In this document: positions 25,581 to 34,136 of the stretch, in pieces
Layout: the number at the start of each line of letters is the position of its first letter
How positions within the stretch are numbered: position 1 is the first letter of the stretch
From: Bacillota bacterium
GTDB taxonomy: Bacteria > Bacillota > Clostridia > Christensenellales > Aristaeellaceae
NCBI GenBank assembly: GCA_023398575.1
Contig: JAEWSC010000053.1
Span: 1-46,984 of the forward strand
Reading direction: 5' to 3'
Length of the DNA stretch: 46,984 nt
The notes under the pieces: generated by a model
What the model was told of the DNA's origin: nothing
The model's database searches: none
The model's input: the letters and a program-made list of their open reading frames with translations, nothing else
Position numbers and translations under genes: made by a program

Positions 25581-25759
25581 GCAATACGGCTTCGCCTTTG
25601 TGCGGCCGTTTGCTCGGGCATGGTAAGAATTTCTTCGAAATTCTGCGCAAATCGCCGTACATGTCGCCGATTTGCGATCCAAAATGGGAGGGCTTCGGCC
25701 CTCCCATCCCTCCCATAGATTTTTTGATAGTCTGAGCGCGGCGTGTGCCGCGCTATCAA
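25581..25759. repeat. Rest of the hairpin cluster (five further inverted repeats)
   Basis: Left to right: an imperfect GCAATACGGC / GCCGTTTGC stem (25581-25612); AGAATTTC-TTC-GAAATTCT (25626-25644); CGCAAATCG / CGATTTGCG (25646-25676); ATGGGAGGGC-TTCG-GCCCTCCCAT (25684-25707); and TTGATAG plus GCGCGGC-GTGT-GCCGCG plus CTATCAA (25724-25759). There is no supported coding region. Together with the two preceding palindromes, seven stems occupy about 260 bases between the sigma-factor gene and the Calx-beta promoter. Confidence 0.7.
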
Positions 25760-25843
25760 GGCTATGTTTGTGTCCAGCTCAAGGGTATGCCTTCATAAGC
25801 AAGTGTGGTGACCTATGACACATGACCCAGAAATTGGTATACC

Positions 25844-26320
25844 CTACATTGCCGCTCGCAGCCGCTCCTTGCCCCTTCTGACCATGCCGCTGACGGCGCA
25901 GCGGGTCATGTTCATGCGCTTGGCGATATCCTCGGAGGAGTAGCCTAGCAGGTACAGCATTGCCAGGGGCTCCCTGTACCTGTTTTCCAGCGAGGCAAAG
26001 GCACTGCCTAAATCCATGCGCAGAACGGCCCTCTCCTCCACACCGGCGACAGGCACCTGTGTCAGCTGTTCATCACAGAACTCCTCCTTGCGGCGCAGCC
26101 TTTTGCGGCGGATGGTGTTGCACTCATTTAAAACGATGCGAATCAGCCAGGGCAGAAAGGACTCGTCCTTTTCCAAGCTTTCGCAATACCGAAGCGCCTG
26201 TAAAAAGGCGGTTTGAACGGCATCCTCCGCGTCCATTTTGTTGTTGAGCCTCAAATAGGCTAGGCGGTACATATACTTTTGGTGCTTTTGATAGCAGCCG
26301 TCAATCGCTTCCCTTTGCAT
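25844..26320 (-). CDS. Sigma-70-family (ECF-like) RNA polymerase sigma factor
   Basis: A 158-residue sigma factor with region 2 (residues about 8-75: YMYRLAYLRLNNKMDAEDAVQTAFLQALRY, then FLPWLIRIVLNECNTIRRKRLRR) and region 4 (LENRYREPLAMLYLLGYSSEDIAKRMNMTRCAVSGMVRRGKERLRAAM), separated by a short linker: the minimal ECF layout. It would direct polymerase to a dedicated set of promoters. The start MQREAIDGC at 26320 has GGGGTG 7 bases upstream. The frame extends upstream to 26374, 11 bases after the permease stop. No anti-sigma gene follows; the next item is the hairpin cluster. It points the same way as the ABC permease gene and may be read from the same transcript. Confidence 0.85.
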   Translation of the reverse strand: MQREAIDGCYQKHQKYMYRLAYLRLNNKMDAEDAVQTAFLQALRYCESLEKDESFLPWLIRIVLNECNTIRRKRLRRKEEFCDEQLTQVPVAGVEERAVLRMDLGSAFASLENRYREPLAMLYLLGYSSEDIAKRMNMTRCAVSGMVRRGKERLRAAM

Positions 26321-26385
26321 GATGGCACCCCGCTTTCTTATTTGGAACAACCGGCGGAAAATCACCGCCCGCATCCTCTGTACAA

Positions 26386-29028
26386 TCAGATGTTGTCTTC
26401 CTTCAAGGCTTCAATAATGTTTTCCCGGCGAATTTTGGATGTGGCGTACAGCATGGTGGTAACCACGATCACCAAGATCATCAACACGCCAATCAGGTAG
26501 TTTTCCCAGGGCAGCGTGAATGCAAAGTCCATGACCGTGCGGTTGATGCGGTACATCAAATATCCGGTGGCAAGGCTAAGCGGCAGCCCGTACAATAAAC
26601 CTTTCAAGCCATAAAATACGCTTTCATACCGTATCATCTTCAAAAAACCGCCGGGGGTCATGCCTACCGAGCGCAGCATGGCAAACTCCTTGCGCCGAAG
26701 GGCAATGTTGGTGGATACGGTGTTAAATATGTTGGCGATGCTGACCAGGGTAATTAGGGTGATGAATCCGTAGATCAAAACCCCCAGGAACAGATTGCGG
26801 TTTCTTTCCGTACGCGCGGCGCTGTGAATGTTGAAAAGATAGTGCTCCAGAATGTTATGTTTCTTCATGATATCGTTCAGCTTTTTTTCCAGCGCAAGGT
26901 CATCACCCGCAGCCGTTACATACACCGTATGCTGCATGATGGCCATGTCCTCCAGCACGCTTTTGAATCCGGCCGCAACAGCATTTAAGACTGGCTGGCT
27001 GACAATCATCGTCGAATAGCTGAAGCCCGAAGCCATCACACCCATGGGGCGAAGTTCAGTCAGCGCGCCGATGGTGATAAGATTGCCGAATTCTTCTGTT
27101 TCCTTCATACGGTTCATAAATGCCATGGAAAGCGTATCGCCCGGCCGATAGTTGAAGATTTGCCCTGCCGCCTTGATCTGGCTGCCATCCTCAAGCTCAA
27201 TGCGCTGGGTGGCATGGTTGATGAGAATGCCCGTAGGATGCTCCGCGTCCATATACTGGGCGGGGTCAACCCCTACCCTTTTGGCATATGCTTCAAAGGC
27301 CTGTTGATCCAGCGCGATGATTCCCAGGGAGAATAAAAAGGGATCCTCCGCCATCTCAAAATCCTTCTGAATCATTTCTTTTGCCTGGCTTGTGAACTTG
27401 CTGACAGGGATGTTGGCAATGCCCCATATCCTGTCGGCGAATAATATCTCCTTGGCTTCTGTCAGCAAGGCAATATCCCGGTCCGCCGCAATTCTTTGCG
27501 CTTCACCCACCTGGGGATAATCCAGGGAAATGTCATAATTGTATCCTTCATCCGCAGCGGCGGCTGAGCCGCGAATCAAGTAGATGTACTGGGACACGGT
27601 GAGGAACAGCACAAGGCTGATCACCAAGGATACGACCGTGGCCCTGTATTTTTTTCTGCTTCTCTTCAAATTCTTCAGTGCGATTTCCGCCTCAAACCCG
27701 AAGAGCCGGCGGGTCAGCCTGGAGGTTTTTACCACTTTGCCGGTGAGCTTGACCTCCTGGGTCAGGCGGATAGCCTCCATGGGCGTAATGCGGGATGCAC
27801 GCCTGGCCGGTATGTACACCGAAAGAAAAATGGTAATCAGGGAAAATACCACCGTAACGGCAACCGTCCACCAGGGCACCTGCATCAAGAGCTCCGCGCT
27901 GCTTTCCATATATAAAACATCGCTGAACAGAGGGCGCAAAAAGTGCAGTGTCACGGCAATGCCTAAAAGGCCCGCGGCTATCCCCAGCGGAATGCCGATC
28001 AGCGAAATCACCAGGCCTTCAAAGTATACGCTGGCGCGTTTTTGACGGATGGTCGCCCCTACACTGGATAAAAGGCCCAGCTGCCGCGCCCGTTCGGATA
28101 CCGAGATGGCAAAAGCGTTATAGATCAAGCATACCGAAGCTACCACAATGACGCCGATCATGGTAAGCATCATGCCATACACAAAGCGGGTCAGCCGGTC
28201 GCTGCCCATCACGCCATAGTAGCGCAAAAGTGCAGTATTGTAGCGGATGTCCGATTCTGTTTTGTTCACTTCCGCAGCAAGCGCCCGTACGTTTTCTTCT
28301 ATGCCACCACTGATTTCTTTTACGGTGAACAAGGCATCCACCGTCTGGCCTGTTTCCAGGACGTTTATGTCCAGATATCCCAGCACACCATAACCCGCCG
28401 ACCAGCTTTGCTCAAACACCGGCTGCTCAATAACCCCAACCACCGTATAGGTTTTGGCGATGCCTGGCACAAAGGTTTCTGTGACGGTGCGGTTGCCAAA
28501 TTCATCTCCCTCGATATGAAACCACGTGTCGTCCCCAACGGGCAATCCATCTTTATTCAGCCTTGCGCCTGACTCCAAGGAAAGGGTATCACCCTCCTTT
28601 ATTTCCAGGCCTGCCGCCAATATCCGGCGGGATATGGCGACCTCACCGCTGCTTTGCGGCAGCCGACCGGATAAAAGGCGAACGGACATCTGCGCAAAGC
28701 CTTCCGGTGTATACTGCTGCAGGAAATAGAACCGTTCTTCATCCTCATTAAGCCTGGTATAGCCCACCTCCCTGGAGAAGGTACATGCATCCACCAGCTC
28801 GCTTTGTACAACCGTCTGCGCCTCTTTTGCGCTAATGCCAACAATCTTTGCGTGCCAGTTGCCGCCGCTTTGTATGGTACTGCGCTGGAACAGGCTGGTG
28901 AAGGAAGCCGCCAGCGCCGAAACAGCGGTAATCATGGCTACCGACAATATCACCCCGATAATGGTCACGGCGGTACGCTTTTTGTTTTTCAAAAGACTGC
29001 GCAGCGTAAAACGCCTCATCACGTTCAT
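26386..29028 (-). CDS. FtsX/MacB-type ABC transporter permease, duplicated form
   Basis: An 880-residue permease. It opens with a membrane segment (about 19-41, AVTIIGVILSVAMITAVSA), a large extracytoplasmic domain, then three FtsX-type segments (about 286-400) ending in ARRASRITPMEAIR. A second copy follows: a membrane segment near 455-480, another extracytoplasmic domain, and three C-terminal segments with NIALRRKEFAMLRSVGMT and the RRENIIEALKEDNI tail. This 8-segment duplicated layout is that of the YknZ/SalY-like and peptide or lipoprotein-handling exporters. The start overlaps the ATPase stop (ATGA). Substrate unknown; roles in antimicrobial peptide response or lipid/peptide export are possible. 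Confidence 0.85.
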   Translation of the reverse strand: MNVMRRFTLRSLLKNKKRTAVTIIGVILSVAMITAVSALAASFTSLFQRSTIQSGGNWHAKIVGISAKEAQTVVQSELVDACTFSREVGYTRLNEDEERFYFLQQYTPEGFAQMSVRLLSGRLPQSSGEVAISRRILAAGLEIKEGDTLSLESGARLNKDGLPVGDDTWFHIEGDEFGNRTVTETFVPGIAKTYTVVGVIEQPVFEQSWSAGYGVLGYLDINVLETGQTVDALFTVKEISGGIEENVRALAAEVNKTESDIRYNTALLRYYGVMGSDRLTRFVYGMMLTMIGVIVVASVCLIYNAFAISVSERARQLGLLSSVGATIRQKRASVYFEGLVISLIGIPLGIAAGLLGIAVTLHFLRPLFSDVLYMESSAELLMQVPWWTVAVTVVFSLITIFLSVYIPARRASRITPMEAIRLTQEVKLTGKVVKTSRLTRRLFGFEAEIALKNLKRSRKKYRATVVSLVISLVLFLTVSQYIYLIRGSAAAADEGYNYDISLDYPQVGEAQRIAADRDIALLTEAKEILFADRIWGIANIPVSKFTSQAKEMIQKDFEMAEDPFLFSLGIIALDQQAFEAYAKRVGVDPAQYMDAEHPTGILINHATQRIELEDGSQIKAAGQIFNYRPGDTLSMAFMNRMKETEEFGNLITIGALTELRPMGVMASGFSYSTMIVSQPVLNAVAAGFKSVLEDMAIMQHTVYVTAAGDDLALEKKLNDIMKKHNILEHYLFNIHSAARTERNRNLFLGVLIYGFITLITLVSIANIFNTVSTNIALRRKEFAMLRSVGMTPGGFLKMIRYESVFYGLKGLLYGLPLSLATGYLMYRINRTVMDFAFTLPWENYLIGVLMILVIVVTTMLYATSKIRRENIIEALKEDNI

Positions 29029-29708
29029 GCCCGCGTCACCTCATCCCCTACAATGCGCCCATCCTCAATGCTGATGATCCGGTCGGCCTGCAGCGCAATA
29101 TTCCTGTCATGGGTGATCAAAATCAGCGTTTGCTTATAGGTGCGGTTGGAGGTCTTTAATAGCTGCACAATGTCCGCGCTGTTTTTGCTGTCCAGGTTAC
29201 CGGTGGGCTCATCGGCCAGTACCAGGGCGGGGTTGTTAATGATGGCCCGGCCAATGGACACCCGCTGCTGCTGCCCGCCGGACAGCTGGTTGGGCAAATG
29301 GCCCCGGCGGTCGCTTAAATTCAACAGGTCCATAACCACCTTCAGTTGATCCTTTTCCGGCGTGCGACCATCCAGCAAAAGCGGCAGCGTAATGTTTTCC
29401 TCCACGTTGAGTACGGGAATCAGGTTATAAAACTGATAGATTAGCCCCACCTGCCGGCGGCGGAAGATGGCCAGGCGGGTTTCATCCATACCGTAAATGT
29501 CGGTTCCATCCAGATATACCTTACCGGAGGTGGGCCTGTCCACGCCGCCCAGGATATGCAAAAGCGTGCTTTTCCCGGAGCCGGAGGAACCCATGATGGC
29601 CACGAACTCGCCCTTTTTTACAGTAAAGGATACATCATTGAGTGCCTTTACCGCAGCCTCCCCGGTTCCGTATACCTTGGTCAGGTTTTCCACCTTCAAA
29701 ATTTCCAT
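29025..29708 (-). CDS. LolD/MacB-type ABC transporter ATP-binding protein
   Basis: A 227-residue ATPase with Walker A GSSGSGKST (residues about 40-48), Q-loop YQFYNLIPVL, signature LSGGQQQR and Walker B LVLADEPTGNLD followed by the H-loop LITHD. The EPTGNLDSKNS stretch is typical of the LolD/MacB/BceA-like group that works with FtsX-fold permeases. The ATG at 29708 has CTGGAGG about 9 bases upstream. It lies behind a 130-base gap that contains sites like the response-regulator site, so expression is probably controlled by the two-component system encoded upstream. Confidence 0.92.
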   Translation of the reverse strand: MEILKVENLTKVYGTGEAAVKALNDVSFTVKKGEFVAIMGSSGSGKSTLLHILGGVDRPTSGKVYLDGTDIYGMDETRLAIFRRRQVGLIYQFYNLIPVLNVEENITLPLLLDGRTPEKDQLKVVMDLLNLSDRRGHLPNQLSGGQQQRVSIGRAIINNPALVLADEPTGNLDSKNSADIVQLLKTSNRTYKQTLILITHDRNIALQADRIISIEDGRIVGDEVTRA

Positions 29709-29795
29709 TGCCTAACCTCCAGCTTAGCTTGTGTTCAAAGAATACGGGCCGCCATCTAAGCGCCGCCTTGAACAATTTCATTGTACGGCGCTCCC

Positions 29796-29834
29796 ATGAC
29801 AGCCCGGTGACTTTTTTGGTGACAGTTTTGTCAT
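29796..29834. promoter_or_regulatory. Probable response-regulator sites ahead of the ABC transporter genes
   Basis: GTGACAGTTTTGTCAT (29819-29834) matches the site at 31590-31605 (GTGACAATTTTGTCAC) in 14 of 16 positions. Two more TGAC half-sites lie at 29797 and 29808, giving spacings of 11 and 12 bases, about one helical turn each, as OmpR-family regulators prefer. A TACAAT -10 candidate lies downstream near 29780 with no good -35, fitting an activated promoter. Confidence 0.6.
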
Positions 29835-29838
29835 TTTT

Positions 29839-30861
29839 CTATGGATGGATGCCTTCCCGCTGAGGCTGCCTGGGAAAACGCAGCAAAAACTCTCCGCCCT
29901 GCCCAGGGTGAGATTTGGCCTCTACTGCCCCGCCTTGCCCTTCCATGATGGCGGCGGCCATGGCCAGGCCGATGCCTACGCTGTCGTCAGCGGCATGCTG
30001 GCCCCTGTAAAAGCGCTTAAAGATATGGGGCAGGTCCTTTGTATCAATGCCTGGGCCGGTATCCGTAATCCGGACCTGCGTAAACAGGGGATTTTCTAAA
30101 AAGGCAATCGTCAGCTCGCCTTGCACAGGGGTATACTCCACGCAGTTTTTCAATATATTCAGCAGTGCCTCGGCAGTCCATGCCTCGTTGCACCAAAGGG
30201 TAACGTCGTCTCCCTCCACATACAGCCTTTGCTCCTTTAGTTCCATGGGAATGCGCAATGGCTCCAGTGCCCTGTTTACAAGCTGCCTGGCGGGAACAGG
30301 TGCCGGCTCCATCCGCGCGGTGCCGGCATCGAGCTTGGACAATTTTAATAGCGAAGCCACCAGCCACTGCAGGCGTTCCAGCTGCATGCGGATACGGCCT
30401 GTAAAGGTGCGGCGCTCTTCATCGCTAAGCCCTGCATCCAGCAAAAGATCGGTCATCATAAACATGGAGGTGAGTGGCGTTTTTAGTTGATGGGAGATGT
30501 CTGACAGCGCGTCGGCCATAGCGGTCTTGTCCCTGCGCAAAAGCTCATTCTGTTCATTTAGGGTGACCGTCACCTTGTAGATCTCGCTTTTTAATATAGA
30601 AAGCTCGCCTTCTGTGTTGTCGCGGACATCCAGAGAGGCATCGCCCCTATTGATTTTGGCCAGGTAGGCACTTAGCCTATCGATTTGCACATACCGATTG
30701 CGGGTGTAAATGAGTAAAAGCACAATAAAGCCAAGGGACGCAGCCCCGCATATAACCGCCGCCCATTGAGGAAGAAAATAGCACCCACTAGTTGCTGCTG
30801 CCCCTATAACGATCAGCAGCAGCAAAAGGCGCCGAAGCTCTCTGTTTCGGTACATACGCAT
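29839..30861 (-). CDS. Sensor histidine kinase, two membrane segments with a very short external loop
   Basis: A 340-residue kinase. Two hydrophobic segments (about 11-29 and 33-53) are separated by only a few residues, so there is no external sensor domain; this fits intramembrane-sensing kinases that often take their signal from an ABC permease. The H-box ALSDISHQLKTPLT holds the phosphorylated His124; the catalytic domain shows the N-box ALLNILKNCVEYT, G1 DTGPGID, and G2 VGIGLAMA. CAGGAG lies 6 bases before ATG 30861. It begins right after the response-regulator stop. The neighbouring FtsX-type transporter is the natural sensing partner, but that is inference. Confidence 0.9.
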   Translation of the reverse strand: MRMYRNRELRRLLLLLIVIGAAATSGCYFLPQWAAVICGAASLGFIVLLLIYTRNRYVQIDRLSAYLAKINRGDASLDVRDNTEGELSILKSEIYKVTVTLNEQNELLRRDKTAMADALSDISHQLKTPLTSMFMMTDLLLDAGLSDEERRTFTGRIRMQLERLQWLVASLLKLSKLDAGTARMEPAPVPARQLVNRALEPLRIPMELKEQRLYVEGDDVTLWCNEAWTAEALLNILKNCVEYTPVQGELTIAFLENPLFTQVRITDTGPGIDTKDLPHIFKRFYRGQHAADDSVGIGLAMAAAIMEGQGGAVEAKSHPGQGGEFLLRFPRQPQREGIHP

Positions 30862-30862
30862 C

Positions 30863-31543
30863 TTATTCTCCTGCCCGATACCCCAGCCCGCGCACCGTTT
30901 GTATGATTTGCGGGTTTTGTGGGTCTTCCTCAATTTTTTCCCGAAGGCGTTTCACATACACACTAAGTGTGTTATCCGTCACAAAATCACCGGCGATGTC
31001 CCATATGCCTTCCAGCAGCTGGGTCCGGCTCAATACCTGCTTGGGGTGGGTAGCCAACGTCAAAAGCAGCCGGTATTCCAAGGCGGTCAACAGAATTTCC
31101 TGGCCGTTTTTTGTCACCTTGGCCTGCCTGGTGTTGATAACAATCGTATTAAGATGCAATTCATCCCGGTTTCCGGCCTCCTGGCCATAGCGACGCAGCA
31201 CCGTCTTTAAGCGGGATACAAGCTCCCTGACCCGAAAGGGCTTGGTGACATAGTCATCGGCCCCCATGTCCAGGCCCATAACCACATTCACCTCATCGTC
31301 GCAGGCTGTTAAAAACACCACCGGCGCGTTGGTGCGCTCCTTGATCAAACGGCACAGGTCGTATCCGCTGCCGTCGGGCAAGGAAAGGTCCAGCAGATAT
31401 AGATCAAAAGGCTCTTTGCCAATCGCCTCCCGCGCCATTTGCACTGTAAAGCAGCTGGCGACCTCAAAGCCTTCCTGGCGCAGGGTGTATTCCAGGCCGA
31501 TGACGATGGTTTTATCATCCTCCACCAGCAGTATCCGCTTCAT
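30863..31543 (-). CDS. OmpR-family response regulator
   Basis: A 226-residue two-domain regulator. The receiver domain shows the acidic pair VEDD, the phospho-acceptor Asp52 in YLLDLSLPDGSG, the Thr in FLTACDD and Lys in YVTKPFRVREL. The winged-helix output domain follows (TALEYRLLLTLATHPKQVLSRTQLLEGIW, then VYVKRLREKIEEDP and VRGLGYRAG). The start MKRILLVEDD at 31543 lies 7 bases after GGGAGGG; upstream in-frame ATG codons abut or precede that site. It is the first gene of the block, and a GTGACA palindrome lies just upstream of its -10. Confidence 0.93.
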   Translation of the reverse strand: MKRILLVEDDKTIVIGLEYTLRQEGFEVASCFTVQMAREAIGKEPFDLYLLDLSLPDGSGYDLCRLIKERTNAPVVFLTACDDEVNVVMGLDMGADDYVTKPFRVRELVSRLKTVLRRYGQEAGNRDELHLNTIVINTRQAKVTKNGQEILLTALEYRLLLTLATHPKQVLSRTQLLEGIWDIAGDFVTDNTLSVYVKRLREKIEEDPQNPQIIQTVRGLGYRAGE

Positions 31544-31562
31544 GGACATCCCTCCCCCACCC

Positions 31563-31605
31563 ATTATACCTGTTTTTACAAGGAAACGGGTGACAATTTT
31601 GTCAC
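31563..31605 (-). promoter_or_regulatory. Promoter region of the two-component operon with a GTGACA palindrome
   Basis: On the minus strand a -10 TATAAT (31563-31568) has no recognisable -35. Centred about 40 bases before the expected start of transcription is GTGACAATTTTGTCAC (31590-31605): arms GTGACAA and TTGTCAC around two bases. Its near copy lies before the ABC genes, so the response regulator is the best candidate binder, activating its own operon. The untranslated leader would be very short. Confidence 0.6.
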
Positions 31606-31714
31606 GCAGGGAAGGTCATAGGGGCTGGCTCCGGCATCTTCTTTTCAGAAATGGCTCAAATTGCAATCAATAAAGCTCTGTGCTGAAAAGTTTCTCTTTT
31701 ACTTCCATCACCTA

Positions 31715-31743
31715 TTGCATCAACATAACATACGTGCTATATT
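31715..31743 (+). promoter_or_regulatory. Promoter of the second TetR operon
   Basis: TTGCAT (31715-31720), 17-base spacer, TATATT (31738-31743). The stretch between 31606 and 31714 shows nothing else. Confidence 0.65.
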
Positions 31744-31757
31744 TAACTTAGTTAAAT
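31741..31757. promoter_or_regulatory. Inverted-repeat operator, probably for the second TetR
   Basis: ATTTAAC and GTTAAAT are exact reverse complements around TTA. The repeat overlaps the end of the -10 element and the start of transcription, as expected for a TetR self-repressor. Confidence 0.7.
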
Positions 31758-31785
31758 TTCGTGGATAAAGAGGTCATAACTGGAG

Positions 31786-32370
31786 ATGAAAAAAGACCAG
31801 ACCCGCCATCTTTTATTGGATACGGCCAAAGGAATTGTGGAAAGAGATGGGCATGAAGCCATTACTGTTCGCCGCATTGCGCAATTGTCAGGCTATACCT
31901 TTCCCATGCTGTATCACCACTTTGAAGATATGAATGCGCTCCTGTGGGCGCTAAGGCTTCAAATGATTGATGATATGATCCAGGAACTTTCTTCTCCAGA
32001 GAACTCTTTTGTAAGCTCGCCAGATGAATTGAAGCGGCAGTTGAAAGCATATATTTGTTATTACTTAGAAAAGCCAAACATCTTTCGTTTCTTTTATTTT
32101 TATCCTTTCAAAATACCATGCGGCGACACCGGGTACGATAAGGTCGATACAAGAATGGCTGAAATATGGCAGAAGAGTATTTCCTTTCTTACAGCAAACG
32201 GAGGTGTTCCCCCCGCAAGGCTTGAAGCAATAATCAAAACCATCCTCTATTCCATGCATGGCTTGATACTGCTGAGCCTGTCTCAAGACGGAAACTTGAC
32301 GCAAGCGTCGGTCTGTAATGAACTGGATGCAATGCTTGCTCTGCTGCTGCCAGAGTGGCAATCAATCTAA
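31786..32370 (+). CDS. TetR-family transcriptional regulator
   Basis: A 194-residue regulator. The N-terminal part, HEAITVRRIAQLSGYTFPMLYHHFEDMNALLWAL, is a TetR helix-turn-helix with the YHHF recognition end. The C-terminal domain is helical with several aromatic residues (FRFFYFYPF) and resembles ligand-binding domains of the family. It starts at ATG 31786. A DUF4386-like membrane protein follows after 39 bases in the same direction, so the two probably form an operon under the operator at 31741-31757. Confidence 0.88.
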   Translation: MKKDQTRHLLLDTAKGIVERDGHEAITVRRIAQLSGYTFPMLYHHFEDMNALLWALRLQMIDDMIQELSSPENSFVSSPDELKRQLKAYICYYLEKPNIFRFFYFYPFKIPCGDTGYDKVDTRMAEIWQKSISFLTANGGVPPARLEAIIKTILYSMHGLILLSLSQDGNLTQASVCNELDAMLALLLPEWQSI

Positions 32371-32409
32371 TAAAGTACAAACCAAAATACAATCTGCAAG
32401 GAGACTGAA

Positions 32410-33150
32410 ATGACAAGATCAAACGTATCGATGCGCGATTCATATTCCGGCTGGAAACCGCTGTACAAATGGAGTGCCTGCCTGTCGGCGATTATGCTGT
32501 TGATTATGCTGCTTCAAATTGCCGTTTTCATCCTGTCTCCGCCGCCGCAATCGGTAGAGGGCTTCTTTCAGCTTTACAAAGAAAGCTGGATCATGGGGCT
32601 TTTAAGCATGGATCTGTTATACTTGATAAACAACGCCATACTTGTTTTCGTATACTTGGCGCTTTGGGCACGGCTGCAGAAAGAAAAACCTTCGCTATGC
32701 CTTGCGGCACTGGTGCTAGGGATGATTGGCATCGCGTGCTACTACCCATCTAATCCAGCCTTCGAAATGCTAACTTTAAGCACAAAATACTGGATTGCAC
32801 AACCTGCCAGCCAGCACATGTATATAGCGGCGGGAGAGGCTCTTTTAGCAGGATATACTGGAACAGCATTCAACGCATACTATGTGCTGAATGCTGCCTC
32901 TTTGCTGCTGTTCTCCGCAGCGGTATACAAGAGTGTACATTTTTCCAAAGCAATAGGCGTTTGGGGGCTTGTATCCGGCGTATATATGATTGTTCCCTCC
33001 TCCGCAGGACAACTTGGTATGGTGTTCTCTCTATTATCACTTGTCCCCTGGGCTATCTTTCTGTATCGTCTGATCCTTCGTTTCCATGCATTTTCCAAGC
33101 TGGGGGTATCAAATGACATGCAATCTGACATTCCCTTAAGCCAAGTGTAA
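32410..33150 (+). CDS. DUF4386-like integral membrane protein
   Basis: A 246-residue membrane protein with about six hydrophobic segments. The order of segments and the block MYIAAGEALLAGYTGTAFNAYYVLNAASLLLFS match the DUF4386 family, whose function is unknown. AAGGAG lies 6 bases before ATG 32410. Being behind a TetR regulator suggests a response to a small molecule, perhaps a membrane-active compound; no transport motif can be read. Confidence 0.65.
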   Translation: MTRSNVSMRDSYSGWKPLYKWSACLSAIMLLIMLLQIAVFILSPPPQSVEGFFQLYKESWIMGLLSMDLLYLINNAILVFVYLALWARLQKEKPSLCLAALVLGMIGIACYYPSNPAFEMLTLSTKYWIAQPASQHMYIAAGEALLAGYTGTAFNAYYVLNAASLLLFSAAVYKSVHFSKAIGVWGLVSGVYMIVPSSAGQLGMVFSLLSLVPWAIFLYRLILRFHAFSKLGVSNDMQSDIPLSQV

Positions 33151-33198
33151 GAAGCAAAGACCATGCGCCGATGAGCAAGTACCATCGCAGCGCACCCC

Positions 33199-33795
33199 CT
33201 AATCATTCAACCCTTTTCCTTCAAAAATCTGCTGCACGTACTTTTCCACCCTGGCCGAACGGGTTTTGGCCTGCTTGGGCTGGGAAAAATGAAGAATGTA
33301 TCCCCTTTGCCGGCCCGGTGTCAGCATCTCGAAGGCGGTTTTCAGGGCGGGCAGCTCGTCAAACTTGCTTTGCAATTCCTGGGGAATGGCATATTCCGCG
33401 GTCGGCTTGAAATCCACCTCCAAGCCGGCTTTTTCTATTTCAATGGCTTCTTTTACATAAGCTGTGATTACTGACTCCAGAGCCTTGATCTGCTCCACAC
33501 CTGTAAAGCGCATCTGTCGAGCAGCCTGCACGTTTTCCGTTTGTTGGGTTAAAATGTGCTGCTCATCCTTTATCAGCGAGCCCTTGATGAACAGCAGGGC
33601 GCAGTACTCCTTAAAGCCATGCATCAAAACAATATTGCTGCCTTCAAATGTATAGCAGGGCTTGCCCCACTTTAATTCTTCGGTCAACTCCGCGCTGCCA
33701 AGCATGATCCGGCGAAGTTCCTGGTATTCCGCCTGCCACGGACCGGTCTTTTCAAAAAACCATTCCACCTCATGGCCTGCTTTTTTTTCCATCAT
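33199..33795 (-). CDS. YdeI-like protein (DUF1801 plus YdeI C-terminal region)
   Basis: A 198-residue soluble protein. The N-terminal part (AEYQELRRIMLGSAELTEELKWGKPCYTFEGSNIVLMHGFKEYCALLFIKG) is the DUF1801 fold; the end (LTPGRQRGYILHFSQPKQAKTRSARVEKYVQQIFEGKG) is the conserved bacteriocin-protection YdeI/OmpD-associated tail. Members have been linked to resistance to cationic peptides or to iron/stress responses, but the biochemical role is not settled. It starts at one of two adjacent ATG codons after GAGGTG. It is convergent with the DUF4386 gene and stands alone. Confidence 0.85.
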   Translation of the reverse strand: MMEKKAGHEVEWFFEKTGPWQAEYQELRRIMLGSAELTEELKWGKPCYTFEGSNIVLMHGFKEYCALLFIKGSLIKDEQHILTQQTENVQAARQMRFTGVEQIKALESVITAYVKEAIEIEKAGLEVDFKPTAEYAIPQELQSKFDELPALKTAFEMLTPGRQRGYILHFSQPKQAKTRSARVEKYVQQIFEGKGLND

Positions 33796-34136
33796 ACACC
33801 CACCTCAAAAACATTTTGTCTAGATCGTCAGCACTGAAATTCCATGCTTCTTCAAGCATACCCATCCATGATTAGTGTGACACAATAGTCCGTTTTCAAA
33901 AGGCGAAATTTCCTCAGAGGTAAGCATGGCGTGCGCCTTTTACAAAAGCGTTTTTCCCGCCCGCAGCCTTCAACGATGCAATGAAATCAAAAAGAAACGG
34001 TTCCGAAAGTATATAAATCAGGCATCTTTCTTATTGATTCCGCGTTTTAGACTCATTACTTGCATGCCAGGCTTTTATTGCTTGCATCTAGATGCTTGTG
34101 AAAGAATTTGCGCAGATTTCCTTACACAATCCTTAC
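33796..34136. other. Intergenic region between YdeI-like and pit genes
   Basis: About 340 bases. It includes a small ATGCTT-CTTC-AAGCAT hairpin near 33844 and a GTGTGACAC palindrome near 33877, on the YdeI side. A reading frame at 33926-34180 has no recognisable protein and runs over the pit promoter, so it is not taken as a gene. Confidence 0.5.

Noticed and set aside
25501..25759. Hairpin cluster as an insertion sequence
   Set aside because: No transposase, and no target-site duplication was recognised by eye; kept as a structured region only.
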